This document shows, piece by piece, positions 1 through 7,543 of a stretch of 64,000 bases of DNA. The stretch is from Phycisphaerales bacterium (lineage in GTDB: Bacteria > Planctomycetota > Phycisphaerae > Phycisphaerales > UBA1924), in NCBI GenBank assembly GCA_020849615.1, contig JADLFW010000010.1, forward strand, positions 110,303 to 174,302, written 5' to 3'. The notes under the pieces are model-generated. The model saw only the letters and a program-made list of their open reading frames with translations. It ran no database searches and was not told the DNA's origin. A program made the translations under genes and the position numbers. Within the stretch, counting starts at the first letter, position 1; the number at the start of each line of letters is the position of its first letter.

Positions 1-885
1 GAGACCGATGCGAACCTCGCGATGCGCCCCGAGGCCCTGGAAGCCGCCATCCGGGCCGACCTCGCCGCCGGCAAAGTCCCCTGCTTCATCGCCGCGACCG
101 TCGGCACCACCAGCACCACCGCCGTCGACCCCGTCGACCGCATCGCCGAAGCCATCGCCACTTCCACTTCGTGCCTCCGTGCCTCCGTGCCTTCGTGCCC
201 TCCTCCCTGGCTCCACGTCGATGCCGCCCACTCCGGCGCCGCCTGCATCTGCCCGGAGCACCGCTGGATGCTCCGCGGCATCGAACGGGCCGACTCCTTC
301 TGCTTCAACCCCCACAAGTGGCTCCTCACCAACTTCGACTGCGATGCCTTCTGGACCTCCGACCGTGCCGCCCTCACCCGCGCCCTCTCCATCACCCCCG
401 AGTACCTCCGCAACCAGGCCAGCGATGCCGGCGCGGTCACCGACTACCGCGACTGGCAGATCCCGCTGGGCCGGCGCTTCCGCGCCCTCAAGCTCTGGTT
501 CGTCATCCGCCACTACGGCGTCGCGGGCCTCCAGGCCCACATCCGCGGACACATCGACATGGCCCGGCGGTTCGAAGAGCTGGTCGCCGCCGACGACCGC
601 TTCGAGCTCGCCGCGCCCCGCACCGTCAACCTCGTCTGCTTCCGGGCCAAGGACCCCTCCGGCAACCCCGACCGGGCCGACCGCCTCAACCGCGACCTGC
701 TCGCGGCCGTCAACACCTCGGGCCGGGCCTATCTCTCGCACACGGTCATCCCGGGCCCGGCGGGCCGCCCGGCGCACACCCTGCGGATGGCCATCGGCGC
801 CCCGGCGACGCAGCCCGGGCACATCGAGGAGGCCTGGGATCTCATCAGACTCCACGCGGCCCGTCTGCTAGGCTCTGGATCATGA
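1..885 (+). CDS. PLP-dependent aromatic-L-amino-acid decarboxylase family protein (5' partial)
   Basis: This is the C-terminal part of a group II pyridoxal-phosphate decarboxylase (DDC/tyrosine decarboxylase/glutamate decarboxylase-like). The frame is open from base 1, so the start lies upstream. Seen: LHVDAA (the Asp codon at 220-222 would contact the PLP pyridine nitrogen), NPHKWLLTNFDC with the PLP-binding Lys codon at 316-318, and ITDYR/IPLGRRF-type motifs (here VTDYRDWQIPLGRRF) as in animal DOPA decarboxylase. Between the IAEAIA helix and WLHVDAA there are about 16 residues, against about 6 in relatives. The extra stretch is encoded by a tandem GTGCCTCCGTGCCTTC-type repeat (about 161-205) that keeps frame. 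The substrate cannot be decided from this part. The TGA stop overlaps the next ATG by 3 nt (ATGA). Confidence 0.9.
   Translation, partial: ETDANLAMRPEALEAAIRADLAAGKVPCFIAATVGTTSTTAVDPVDRIAEAIATSTSCLRASVPSCPPPWLHVDAAHSGAACICPEHRWMLRGIERADSFCFNPHKWLLTNFDCDAFWTSDRAALTRALSITPEYLRNQASDAGAVTDYRDWQIPLGRRFRALKLWFVIRHYGVAGLQAHIRGHIDMARRFEELVAADDRFELAAPRTVNLVCFRAKDPSGNPDRADRLNRDLLAAVNTSGRAYLSHTVIPGPAGRPAHTLRMAIGAPATQPGHIEEAWDLIRLHAARLLGSGS
161..205 (+). repeat. GTGCCTCCGTGCCTTC repeat inside a coding sequence
   Basis: Tandem short units (CTTCGTGCCTCCGTGCC and variants) lie in frame inside the decarboxylase. The reverse complement of the same motif occupies about 28709-28770 after gatB, where it is non-coding. 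The encoded Ser/Cys/Pro-rich peptide has no counterpart in relatives as I know them. Confidence 0.8.
869..874 (+). promoter_or_regulatory. TAGGCT -10-like box, leaderless configuration
   Basis: The hexamer TAGGCT sits 7 nt before the ATG at 882, although that ATG also overlaps the upstream stop codon. It is one of a set of similarly placed boxes in the window. Confidence 0.4.
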
Positions 886-1490
886 TCCGCGCCGTGATGG
901 CCACCTCCATCGTTCTCGCGGGCCTGCTGGCGGGCGGGTGCCACTCCGCCGCGCCGGGCCCGGTCGATGTCGCCCCCGGGCAGTACCAGCGGGCCTTCGA
1001 GGCCGCCAAGGAATCGCTCCGCGAGTCGTACTTCCAGCTCGACCGCATCGACGCCGCCGCCGGCGTGATCACGACGCAGGCCAAGACCACCGGCGGGCTG
1101 ATGACGCCGTGGGACCCCGACCAGTCCAGCGCCCGGCAGGAATGGGAGGACATGCTCAACCAGCAGTCGCGTGTGGTGCGGGTGTGGTTCGCGCCAGTCG
1201 ACCCCGCGGCGGATGTGCGGGATGACCTGCGCACGTACACGGGCCCGGTCCGGGCCGACATCGAGGTCGTCGTGCTGCGCACGGCCCGGCCCAACTGGCG
1301 GGTGCAGACCAAGGCGGTGACGATGAGCCGCTTCACGCGCGACCCCGCCGCGATCGAGCGCGGCATTGGGTATAACTACGATGTGCCCGAGACGCGCGAC
1401 CCCAAGCTCGGGGCCCGGCTGGGCGCGGCGATCCGCGAACGCCTCGCCAAGGAAAACGCGGCCCCCGTCGAGGCCGCGCCGAATCGTTGA
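882..1490 (+). CDS. Secreted lipoprotein of unknown function
   Basis: The 202-residue product starts with a lipoprotein signal (hydrophobic stretch, then lipobox LAGGC with Cys at about residue 20), so it should be lipidated and exported. The mature part is soluble-looking and moderately charged, with several Trp/Tyr residues and no domain I recognise. The ATG overlaps the stop of the decarboxylase (ATGA), which suggests translational coupling, but a TAGGCT -10-like box 7 nt upstream would also allow a separate leaderless transcript. Function unknown. Confidence 0.75.
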   Translation: MIRAVMATSIVLAGLLAGGCHSAAPGPVDVAPGQYQRAFEAAKESLRESYFQLDRIDAAAGVITTQAKTTGGLMTPWDPDQSSARQEWEDMLNQQSRVVRVWFAPVDPAADVRDDLRTYTGPVRADIEVVVLRTARPNWRVQTKAVTMSRFTRDPAAIERGIGYNYDVPETRDPKLGARLGAAIRERLAKENAAPVEAAPNR

Positions 1491-1520
1491 TTCAGTTTTC
1501 GCCTGCAGGCCTGCCCGCGT

Positions 1521-2489
1521 TCAGCCCGTCAGCTTGACGGCCGCGCCGGGCTTGGCGATCGCGTGCGCGGCCGGGGGTGCATCGGCGATCACCGTCGGCT
1601 TGATCTCAACCTCGCGGGCGATCTCGGCGCCACCGCGGCGGATGCGCTGGGCGTTCTGGATGAAGCCCAGGGCCCGCGCGATGAGCTCGCCGCGGCTCGA
1701 GGCGTTCAGCTTGCGGTGCAGGCTCTTGACGTGGTCGTGCACGGTGTGCTGGCTGCGCTCCAGCTCATCGGCGATCTGCCGGACCGACATGCCCAGGATC
1801 AGGCGGTCCAGCACCGCCTGCTCCTTGGGGCTCAGCCAGTGGTTGCGCCGCGAGCGGTCGGAGCCGATCGCCTGCAGGGCCCGCCGGCCCAGCGCCGGCA
1901 GGATCGACTGCAGCACCGCGGCGTCCTCGTGGTCGAACGGGGCCGACCGCGCCGGCGTTGCGATATAGACGACCAGGGAGCGGCCCGGCACGGAGTTGCC
2001 CAGGCGCGTCACGCCGACCAGCAGGTCGGAGAACTGCACCGGGTTCCACAGCTTGGCGAGCGGCCCGTGCTGCCACGCGGCCCCGCCCGGCGCTTCAGAG
2101 ATGAGCCCGACCACGGTGCCGGTGGCGCCGCGGTCGCCCGGGAACCAGCCGATGGTCGGCAGGAACTCCGCCTGGCAGCGCAGCTCGTTGATGGCGCCGT
2201 CGGGATCGGTGGTGGAATCGCCCACCGCGCGGGCCGCGGGCGATGACTGCGCCACCCCCGCCGCCTCCAGGTCGGTGATCCGCCCGGGCCCCTCGACCGT
2301 GGCGACCAGCACGCACGCGGTCGAGCCCGCACGCAGGTGCGTCAGGCTGCCGGCGGCGAGGTCGCACCAGTCCAGAGTGGCCACCGCCGGAAGGCGGTCA
2401 ACCGCCTCCGTCAGCTTCGCAACCGTATTCAACTTGTCCACGGCCACCGTCGCGGCCAAACGACCATTCACGACACGACCCGTATCCAT
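1521..2489 (-). CDS. LuxR-family transcriptional regulator
   Basis: About 322 residues. The C-terminal part (about 215-275) is a clear LuxR/FixJ helix-turn-helix: LSPKEQAVLDRLILGMSVRQIADEL, then HTVHDHVKSLHRKLNASSRGEL, with the usual ending in which a Lys/Asn-rich helix is followed by a helix carrying an RAL tail. The roughly 200-residue N-terminal part resembles no receiver domain; it lacks the Asp phosphorylation context and may be a GAF-like sensor, as in other planctomycete LuxR proteins. I placed the start at 2489 because GGGGAG lies 5 nt upstream there; an in-frame ATG at 2546 is less well served. It is divergent from the flavoprotein gene at 2916. Target genes are unknown. Confidence 0.85.
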   Translation of the reverse strand: MDTGRVVNGRLAATVAVDKLNTVAKLTEAVDRLPAVATLDWCDLAAGSLTHLRAGSTACVLVATVEGPGRITDLEAAGVAQSSPAARAVGDSTTDPDGAINELRCQAEFLPTIGWFPGDRGATGTVVGLISEAPGGAAWQHGPLAKLWNPVQFSDLLVGVTRLGNSVPGRSLVVYIATPARSAPFDHEDAAVLQSILPALGRRALQAIGSDRSRRNHWLSPKEQAVLDRLILGMSVRQIADELERSQHTVHDHVKSLHRKLNASSRGELIARALGFIQNAQRIRRGGAEIAREVEIKPTVIADAPPAAHAIAKPGAAVKLTG

Positions 2490-2915
2490 GCAGGCTCCCC
2501 GGCGTAATTGCCCTTCGAGCCCCCCTCCGCCACGTGATGAAGACATCCCCCGGCGATCGAGTCAGAACAACTCTCTCTCGACCGAGACCCGATCGAGGGA
2601 TGCATCTTCTCCAGCCTTATCGGCCTGTGCAACTTCACAGGTCAGCCCAGTGGATCTCTTCGACCTGAACGGGGTGTTCGCCCTACGGCCACCCCATGAA
2701 TCGGTGCCCGAAGTTGGGGGTGTCACCACAAAAAGAGGTGACCTCTCAGTCACGCTGATCGGTATTACCAATGAGCATCAGTGTCCCACAAGTATGTGTT
2801 TCGCGCACAATATGCGCATTTCGCGACCTCCGCTGATCTCGCCTACGCTTGCCTCCACGCGCTGATCCGTGCAGCCCGCGCTGCGATCCGAACGAACTGC
2901 GAAGGTCCTGCGGAT
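2490..2915. other. Divergent intergenic region, lower GC
   Basis: These 426 bases between the LuxR-type regulator and the flavoprotein are visibly less GC-rich than the surroundings. They hold an inverted repeat at 2722-2742 and a TACGCT -10-like box near 2843. I see no convincing gene: the short frames here lack start signals and codon bias. Confidence 0.5.
2722..2742. promoter_or_regulatory. Inverted repeat GTCACC-N9-GGTGAC, possible operator
   Basis: Perfect 6-bp arms (2722-2727 and 2737-2742) flank an A-rich centre in the divergent region between the LuxR-type regulator and the flavoprotein. The position suits an operator, but there is no direct evidence for a binding protein. Confidence 0.35.
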
Positions 2916-4649
2916 ATGCCCCAGAAACCCACCGGCTCTTCCAACCACCCCGTCGCAGCCCCATCCCCCCCGGACGCCCCGGACGCCCCGGATGCCCCGG
3001 GCTACCAGGCCTCCCCGAGTTCGGTCCCCGCCTTCCGCCCGGCCGGCGGCCTGGGCCGGGACCAGCGGATGGTGATCATCGGCGCGGGCCCGGCGGGCCT
3101 GGGCGCGGGCTACCGCCTCCGCGAGCTGGGCCACGAGAACTTCCAGCTCTACGAGCGCCACCCCTACGTCGGCGGCCTTTCGCACTCGTTCACCGACGAG
3201 GCCGGCTTCACGTGGGACATCGGCGGCCATGTCATGTTCTCGCACTACACCTACTACGACCAGTGCTTCGACAGGCTCATGGGCGATGCATTCACCCTCA
3301 ACGACCGCGAGTGCTGGGTGCGCATGCTCAACCGCTGGGTGCCGTACCCCTTCCAGAACAACATCCGCTACCTCCCCCGCGAGATCGCCTTCGAGTGCCT
3401 CGCCGGGCTCATCAAGGCCCAGACGGGCCGGGGCACGGTCCGCTCCGCCGCCGACGCCGCCAACTTCGGCGAGTTCATCGATGCGGTCTTCGGCGAGGGG
3501 ATCGCCAAGCACTTCATGCGGCCGTACAACTTCAAGGTCTGGGCCCACCCGCCCGAGATGATGAACAAGACCTGGATCGGCGAGCGCGTCGCCATCATCG
3601 ACATCGAGCGTGCGCTCAAGAACGTCGTCCTCGAGCAGGATGACTTCGGCTGGGGCCCCAACAACCGCTTCAAGTTCCCCCTCAAGGGCGGCACCGGCGC
3701 GTTCTACCAGCGCTTCGGCGATGTGCTGCACGACCGCATCACGCTCGAGACCACGGTGAAGTCGATTGATGTCGATCGCAAGGTTGTCACCTTCACCGAT
3801 GGGCGCACCGACCGCTACGACGCCCTGCTCTCGACCATGCCCCTCGATGTTCTCTGCCGCGACATCCTGACGGGCCAGGTCCCGCGCGCCATCCGCGACA
3901 CCGCGGCCCGGCTGCGCCACAGCTCGGGGTTCATCGTTGGTATCGGCATCAAGCGCCCCTGCCCCAGCACCAAGAGCTGGATGTACTTCCCGGGCCCGGA
4001 GTGCCCGTTCTACCGCGTGACCTACCTCTCCAACTACTCGCCCTACATGACCCCCGACAAGGACACGCACTATTCGTTCCTGTGCGAAGTCTCGCAGAGC
4101 GAGTTCAAACCCGTGGACCCTGATGCGGTCGTGGAGGATGTCATCCGCGGCCTCGAGAACACGGGCCTGATGGCCCCCGGCGAGCGGGCCGACATCATCT
4201 CGCGCTGGTGCTACCACGCCGACTACAGCTACCCGACGCCCACCGTGGACCGCGATGAGATCCTCTCCGAGGTCATCCCGTGGCTCGAGGAGCAGGGGAT
4301 CTACTCGCGCGGGCGCTTCGGCATGTGGAAGTACGAGGTCTCCAACACCGACCACTCGCTCATGCAGGGTGTCGAACTCGTCAACCGGCTGCTGCTGGGC
4401 GAGAAGGAGCACACCATCGGGCTGGTCTACAAGATCACCGATGATGGCCGGGCCGCCGCTGAGCACGAACGGGCCGCCGTCGCGGGCTCGGGGGAGAGGA
4501 AGCTCGCGCCCGCCGCGGTGGAACCCAAGCCCGAGCCGGGCGTGCCGTCGCTGGGCGCTGAGCGCGTCGAACACGCGGGCGATATCGACGAGGCGGAGCT
4601 GGCGGAAGAAGAGCTCGGGATCACGAGCCGGAACGAGGCCAAGCACTGA
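2916..4649 (+). CDS. FAD-dependent oxidoreductase, UDP-galactopyranose mutase-like
   Basis: About 577 residues. After a Pro/Asp/Ala-rich N-terminus with three PDA repeats comes an FAD-binding Rossmann motif at about residue 53 (IIGAGPAGLGAGYRLREL), then YERHPYVGGLSHS and DIGGHVMFSH, typical of the amine-oxidase/UDP-galactopyranose mutase clan. The family interconverts or oxidises sugar nucleotides or other substrates on FAD, so a role in surface polysaccharide synthesis is plausible but inferred. The start at 2916 has GAAGG upstream at a loose spacing; the frame is open further upstream to 2781 but that part looks non-coding. The C-terminal 50-60 residues are charged and low-complexity. Confidence 0.8.
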   Translation: MPQKPTGSSNHPVAAPSPPDAPDAPDAPGYQASPSSVPAFRPAGGLGRDQRMVIIGAGPAGLGAGYRLRELGHENFQLYERHPYVGGLSHSFTDEAGFTWDIGGHVMFSHYTYYDQCFDRLMGDAFTLNDRECWVRMLNRWVPYPFQNNIRYLPREIAFECLAGLIKAQTGRGTVRSAADAANFGEFIDAVFGEGIAKHFMRPYNFKVWAHPPEMMNKTWIGERVAIIDIERALKNVVLEQDDFGWGPNNRFKFPLKGGTGAFYQRFGDVLHDRITLETTVKSIDVDRKVVTFTDGRTDRYDALLSTMPLDVLCRDILTGQVPRAIRDTAARLRHSSGFIVGIGIKRPCPSTKSWMYFPGPECPFYRVTYLSNYSPYMTPDKDTHYSFLCEVSQSEFKPVDPDAVVEDVIRGLENTGLMAPGERADIISRWCYHADYSYPTPTVDRDEILSEVIPWLEEQGIYSRGRFGMWKYEVSNTDHSLMQGVELVNRLLLGEKEHTIGLVYKITDDGRAAAEHERAAVAGSGERKLAPAAVEPKPEPGVPSLGAERVEHAGDIDEAELAEEELGITSRNEAKH

Positions 4650-4743
4650 CGTGGTTATCGCCGGGCGGCTGTCGCTGTCTGCCATCAATGGCCCGGCAGT
4701 CGGTGACTTTCGCCTGCTCGCGATCGCTGTTCTGCTGATCGAT

Positions 4744-4786
4744 CCGGCGATTTCGTGGTGAAGACACCGCTCATCGCCGGCGTGGG
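4744..4786. repeat. Hairpin-forming dispersed repeat, copy 1
   Basis: The arms CCGGCGAT (4744-4751) and ATCGCCGG (4773-4780) are perfect inverted repeats 21 bases apart, followed by CGTGGG. The copy at 29006-29048 keeps the same arms, the TTCG after the first arm, the CTC before the second and the same spacing, while the 14 bases between TTCG and CTC differ. Confidence 0.65.
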
Positions 4787-4803
4787 GAGCAACGCCCGCT
4801 GCG

Positions 4804-4824
4804 CTCTCCGCGGCCTCCGCGTTC
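4804..4824. repeat. CTCCGCG dispersed repeat
   Basis: A 21-base unit built on CTCTCCGCGGCCTCCGCG. It matches 5026-5046 with a single mismatch; the second copy abuts the stop codon of the lipoprotein gene ending at 5046. Confidence 0.6.
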
Positions 4825-5025
4825 GAGTTCCGCGCGCTCCCTTACGGTCGCGGACGTGCGCTTGGGGACAGAGGCCCGCTCGCTCACGCTCGCGGTTCGG
4901 AAGGAGTCGGATGAAGAGGCGGGCGGGACTCCGCCGCCCCGGATTCACCGTATTTGCTTCTCCGAGTTCCTCCGGTCACCTCTGATCCCTCTGAGTCCGT
5001 TTTCTGCCCTCCGCGTCACGCTGTA

Positions 5026-5046
5026 CTCTCCGCGACCTCCGCGTTC
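5026..5046. repeat. CTCCGCG dispersed repeat, second copy
   Basis: One mismatch in 21 bases to 4804-4824. It touches the stop codon of the leftward lipoprotein gene, so the repeat sits directly at a gene end. Confidence 0.6.
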
Positions 5047-5636
5047 TACTCACTCCCGCCCGTCAGCTTCTTCAGCGTCTCCTCCGCATCGCCCGTCAGC
5101 ACGGGCCGGGCCCGCAGCCGCATCACCGCCTCCTGCTGCTGGCCCGTCTGGTACAGGATGATCGACGCCAGCGCATCGTGGTCGGTGTAGCGCAGCCAGT
5201 ACTGCTCGGTCTGCCACCTCGGCGCGCCGGCGAGCACCAGGTCGCGGGCGCCCTCGATGTCGCCCTTCTGGTAGGCGAAGAGCGCCGACTGGAACGCCAG
5301 GCGTCCGATCCGCGTCCAGAAAATCAGGAACTCCTCTCCCTGCGGGAGCTGCTTGCCCAGGAGCTGCGTCGCATCCAGCACCGCGCCGGCCAGGGCGGTC
5401 GCATCCTGCCCCTTCTCCATCTGATCGGCGGCCATGGCCATGAGCAGGTCGATGGTGTCGCCATCCTTGGCGTAGGCGGCGGCGATCATCGGCCCGGCTG
5501 TGGCGCGGTTGGCCTTGGCGGCGGCGGCGAGGCGCTGCAGGCGCACCTGCTGAGGGTCTCCGCATCCGGGGATCAGGGTGAGGCCGACTAGGCCGAGGAG
5601 GATGAGGATGGCGGGGATCGCCCGTGAGATCCGCAT
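5046..5636 (-). CDS. Lipoprotein of unknown function
   Basis: 196 residues. The N-terminus is a lipoprotein signal: Arg, then a hydrophobic core (AILILLGLVGLTL) and the lipobox IPGC with Cys at about residue 25. The mature part is helical and Ala/Leu/Gln-rich, and several segments pair Ala/Gly with aromatic residues in a way reminiscent of TPR-like helical hairpins (for example AFQSALFAYQKGDIEGARDL), but I cannot assign a repeat family with confidence. It is divergent from the unknown gene at 5971. No function is proposed. Confidence 0.75.
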   Translation of the reverse strand: MRISRAIPAILILLGLVGLTLIPGCGDPQQVRLQRLAAAAKANRATAGPMIAAAYAKDGDTIDLLMAMAADQMEKGQDATALAGAVLDATQLLGKQLPQGEEFLIFWTRIGRLAFQSALFAYQKGDIEGARDLVLAGAPRWQTEQYWLRYTDHDALASIILYQTGQQQEAVMRLRARPVLTGDAEETLKKLTGGSE

Positions 5637-5970
5637 ACCCCGGGTGTACCAGATTCCACCGGCCTGGCTGCGGCGGGGCTGTCAGCGGCCGAATGGGAAA
5701 CCGGGAAAACCGGGGGATCGGGGCCGGGCCCGGCCTCGGGGACCGCCCGGTTTCGGGAAGTTACCGGAGACTAGCGGCCTCCATAAGCCCAGTAACGGCG
5801 GGCGGTTTCAGCCAAACGGCCTTTTCCGACAAAAACGTCCGTATGGGATGGTGGGTCGGCCAAACCTGATGCACACTTCGGGAGAGGACTGTGAGAGGAG
5901 CAGATCGTCGTGGGTGGTGCGTCGCCGCCCGCGAGTTGTCGGTCTGTCCGTGCGAGCCCAAAGAGCTGAC
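5637..5970. other. Intergenic region without recognisable gene
   Basis: This divergent 334-base spacer holds a tandem ACCGGGAAA motif (5700-5712), a perfect 14-base palindrome GGCCGGGCCCGGCC at 5722-5735 and a moderately AT-richer stretch at 5815-5845. I searched it by eye for tRNA arms and riboswitch cores and found none. Confidence 0.5.
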
Positions 5971-6615
5971 ATGAGTGCCCTGGCCCGTCAATCCGACTCA
6001 CCGTTCTCCCTGGCCGACCGGCCGGCGGAGGTTACGCAGCTGATGGATGAGCACCACATCGTGGCCTGCTCAGCCGACCCCCGCAAGCGGGCCCAGTTCG
6101 GGGCCTCGCTGGGGCAGTTCCTGTCCACCATGCGGGACACCGAGGTGGTGGCGCTGCAGGGACGGGCCATCACCGACCTGGAGAGTTTCTGCCAGCAGCT
6201 CGAGCGGGCCCTGCCGGGCCCGGCGCTGGAGCGGCGGATCCACGGCCTCGGCGGGGTGGTGAACCTGATGCGTCACCGCCAGACATTCGGCATGCGGACC
6301 CCCTCGAAGTTCCGCTTCTACATCTGGCACGATGCCGACACGCTGCTGCGGTCGGACCCCATGCTCTTCGGGCACCTGACCGAGGCGATCGCGGGGGTGG
6401 CGGCCGAGGCCGAATACGTCTGCGATGATGTCCTGATGATCCACCGCGGGCTGTTCATCGGCGGGCCCGACCTCGATCGCTACGCCGATCTTCCCAACGG
6501 CCAGTGCCGGGCCTGGGTGAACGATGACCAGGGTGAGCCGTTCTGGCAGGTGGTGACCGGGATCGAGCAGCCCTCGTTCCTGAAGTACGACATCGAGACG
6601 GGAAAGGCCGAGTAG
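5971..6615 (+). CDS. Conserved-looking hypothetical protein
   Basis: A 214-residue soluble protein without signal peptide or membrane segments. Start at 5971 (MSALARQ) because the downstream sequence has clear protein character while the frame upstream is Arg-rich noise; AAAGAG lies 5 nt before the ATG. It contains motifs that look folded and constrained, such as RFYIWHDADTLL and CDDVLMIHRGLFIGG, and several His, Asp and Trp residues. I do not recognise the family. It precedes a repeat block and rsmD on the same strand, but the separate rsmD promoter argues against a shared operon. Confidence 0.75.
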   Translation: MSALARQSDSPFSLADRPAEVTQLMDEHHIVACSADPRKRAQFGASLGQFLSTMRDTEVVALQGRAITDLESFCQQLERALPGPALERRIHGLGGVVNLMRHRQTFGMRTPSKFRFYIWHDADTLLRSDPMLFGHLTEAIAGVAAEAEYVCDDVLMIHRGLFIGGPDLDRYADLPNGQCRAWVNDDQGEPFWQVVTGIEQPSFLKYDIETGKAE

Positions 6616-6616
6616 A

Positions 6617-6717
6617 TAGGAAGGGGACAGGGAACAGGGAACAGGGACAGGGAACAGAAGGCCCGAGCCCCATCCGAATCCCTCTCCGGCTGTCCGCTGT
6701 TCCCTGCCCGCTGACCC
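6617..6717. repeat. GGGAACAGGGACAGGG repeat block with inverted arm
   Basis: The left part (6617-6657) is tandem AGGGGACAGGGAACAGGG units and the right part (6688-6717) carries the reverse-complement motif. CAGGGAACAG (6628-6637) pairs perfectly with CTGTTCCCTG (6697-6706). It ends two bases before the rsmD -10-like box. Related motifs occur at 25561-25579 and 53397-53450. Confidence 0.7.
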
Positions 6718-6718
6718 C

Positions 6719-6724
6719 TATTCT
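6719..6724 (+). promoter_or_regulatory. TATTCT -10-like box of rsmD, leaderless configuration
   Basis: TATTCT lies exactly 6 nt before the rsmD ATG and there is no Shine-Dalgarno sequence between them. The same hexamer at the same distance occurs before genes at 9580 (minus strand) and, with 7 nt, at 19627. Confidence 0.6.
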
Positions 6725-6730
6725 TGGGCC

Positions 6731-7543
6731 ATGCGCATCATCGCCGGCGAGTTCCGCTCGCGGCCGCTCGTCACCCCCGCCGACAGCGATGTCACCCGTC
6801 CGATCCCGGACCGGGTGAAGGAATCGTTCTTCGCCATCCTGCGCGGGCACACCGAGGGGGCGACCGTCTTTGACGCCTTTTCCGGCACGGGCGCGATCGG
6901 GCTGGAGGCGATCAGCCGCGGCGCAAAGCGCTGCGTGATGGTCGAGAAGGACAAGCGGATCGCGGGAATCCTGCAGAAGAACATCGACAACCTCGGAGTG
7001 CAGGACCGGGCCGAGCTGGTGATCGGCGATGCGCTGGGCCCGGGCGCGCTGGCGCGGTGCCCCCGCCCCGTCAAGCTGGTGTTCCTCGATCCGCCCTACC
7101 CGCTCGTGCGCGAGCCGCTGGGCTTCAAGCGGGTGATGGCGCAGCTGGGGCAACTGGTGCAGCGCCTCGAGCCCGAGGGCTACGCGGTGCTGCGGACCCC
7201 GTGGCCCTTCTTCCTCGAGGTCCCCGAAGCCGCCGCGCCGGTCGAGGAGGAGCGCCCGCGGAAAGAGCGCCGGGCCAAGGAAAAGGAGCGGGCCCTGCGC
7301 GATCCGGGGCTCGCCGAGCGCTGGGCCCGGCGGACCGGAAAACCCGTCGGCGCTCCGCCGCCCGGAGCGGCCGATGATGAGGTTGAAGCGGATGCGGAGA
7401 CCGGCCAGGAGGTGGAAATCCGCGAGAGCAAGCCGCGGCCCGCAGCGCAGAAGCTCGCAGCTTCGCTCGAAGTTCCCGGAGCCCGCGGCCCGGAGACGCA
7501 CACCTACGGCGGGATGGCGATCCACCTGTACATGAAGGCCTAA
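6731..7543 (+). CDS. rsmD: 16S rRNA (guanine(966)-N(2))-methyltransferase
   Basis: SAM-dependent methyltransferase that modifies G966 of 16S rRNA during 30S assembly. Seen: the RsmD N-terminus MRIIAGEFRSRPL, TRPIPDRVKESFF, the SAM-binding motif FDAFSGTGAIGLEAISRGA at about residues 47-65, and the catalytic DPPY at about residues 119-123. The usual family length is about 180-200; this protein has 270 residues because of a charged, Glu/Arg/Lys-rich insertion or extension in the last third. A leaderless-type TATTCT box lies 6 nt before the start. The stop overlaps the convergent SLC13 gene by 4 bases. Confidence 0.93.
   Translation: MRIIAGEFRSRPLVTPADSDVTRPIPDRVKESFFAILRGHTEGATVFDAFSGTGAIGLEAISRGAKRCVMVEKDKRIAGILQKNIDNLGVQDRAELVIGDALGPGALARCPRPVKLVFLDPPYPLVREPLGFKRVMAQLGQLVQRLEPEGYAVLRTPWPFFLEVPEAAAPVEEERPRKERRAKEKERALRDPGLAERWARRTGKPVGAPPPGAADDEVEADAETGQEVEIRESKPRPAAQKLAASLEVPGARGPETHTYGGMAIHLYMKA

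Larger units (their letters stand above)
4650..5045. other. Intergenic region made of repeat remnants
   Basis: These 396 bases separate the flavoprotein from a convergent lipoprotein gene. They contain a hairpin-forming repeat at 4744-4786 (second copy near 29006) and two near-identical 21-base units at 4804-4824 and 5026-5046. No gene or RNA is supported here; short open frames have no ribosome-binding site or family resemblance. Confidence 0.6.

Noticed and set aside
2562..2771. Short leftward open frame between the LuxR-type gene and the flavoprotein
   Set aside because: No ribosome-binding site or recognised domain; it lies in a low-GC regulatory region with an inverted repeat.
2778..4688. 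Long open frame antisense to the flavoprotein, and similar antisense frames over rsmD, SLC13, pheT and fkp
   Set aside because: In 70% GC DNA the frames opposite or shifted to real genes stay open. The sense strand has the family motifs in each case.
4800..4860. tRNA-like GTTCGAGTTCC stretch
   Set aside because: The bases around it do not form a five-base T-stem, and no acceptor or anticodon arms fit; it belongs to the CTCCGCG repeat remnants.
4755..4985. 76-codon frame in the repeat-rich spacer
   Set aside because: Arg/Pro-rich noise over repeats, no initiation signal, no family.
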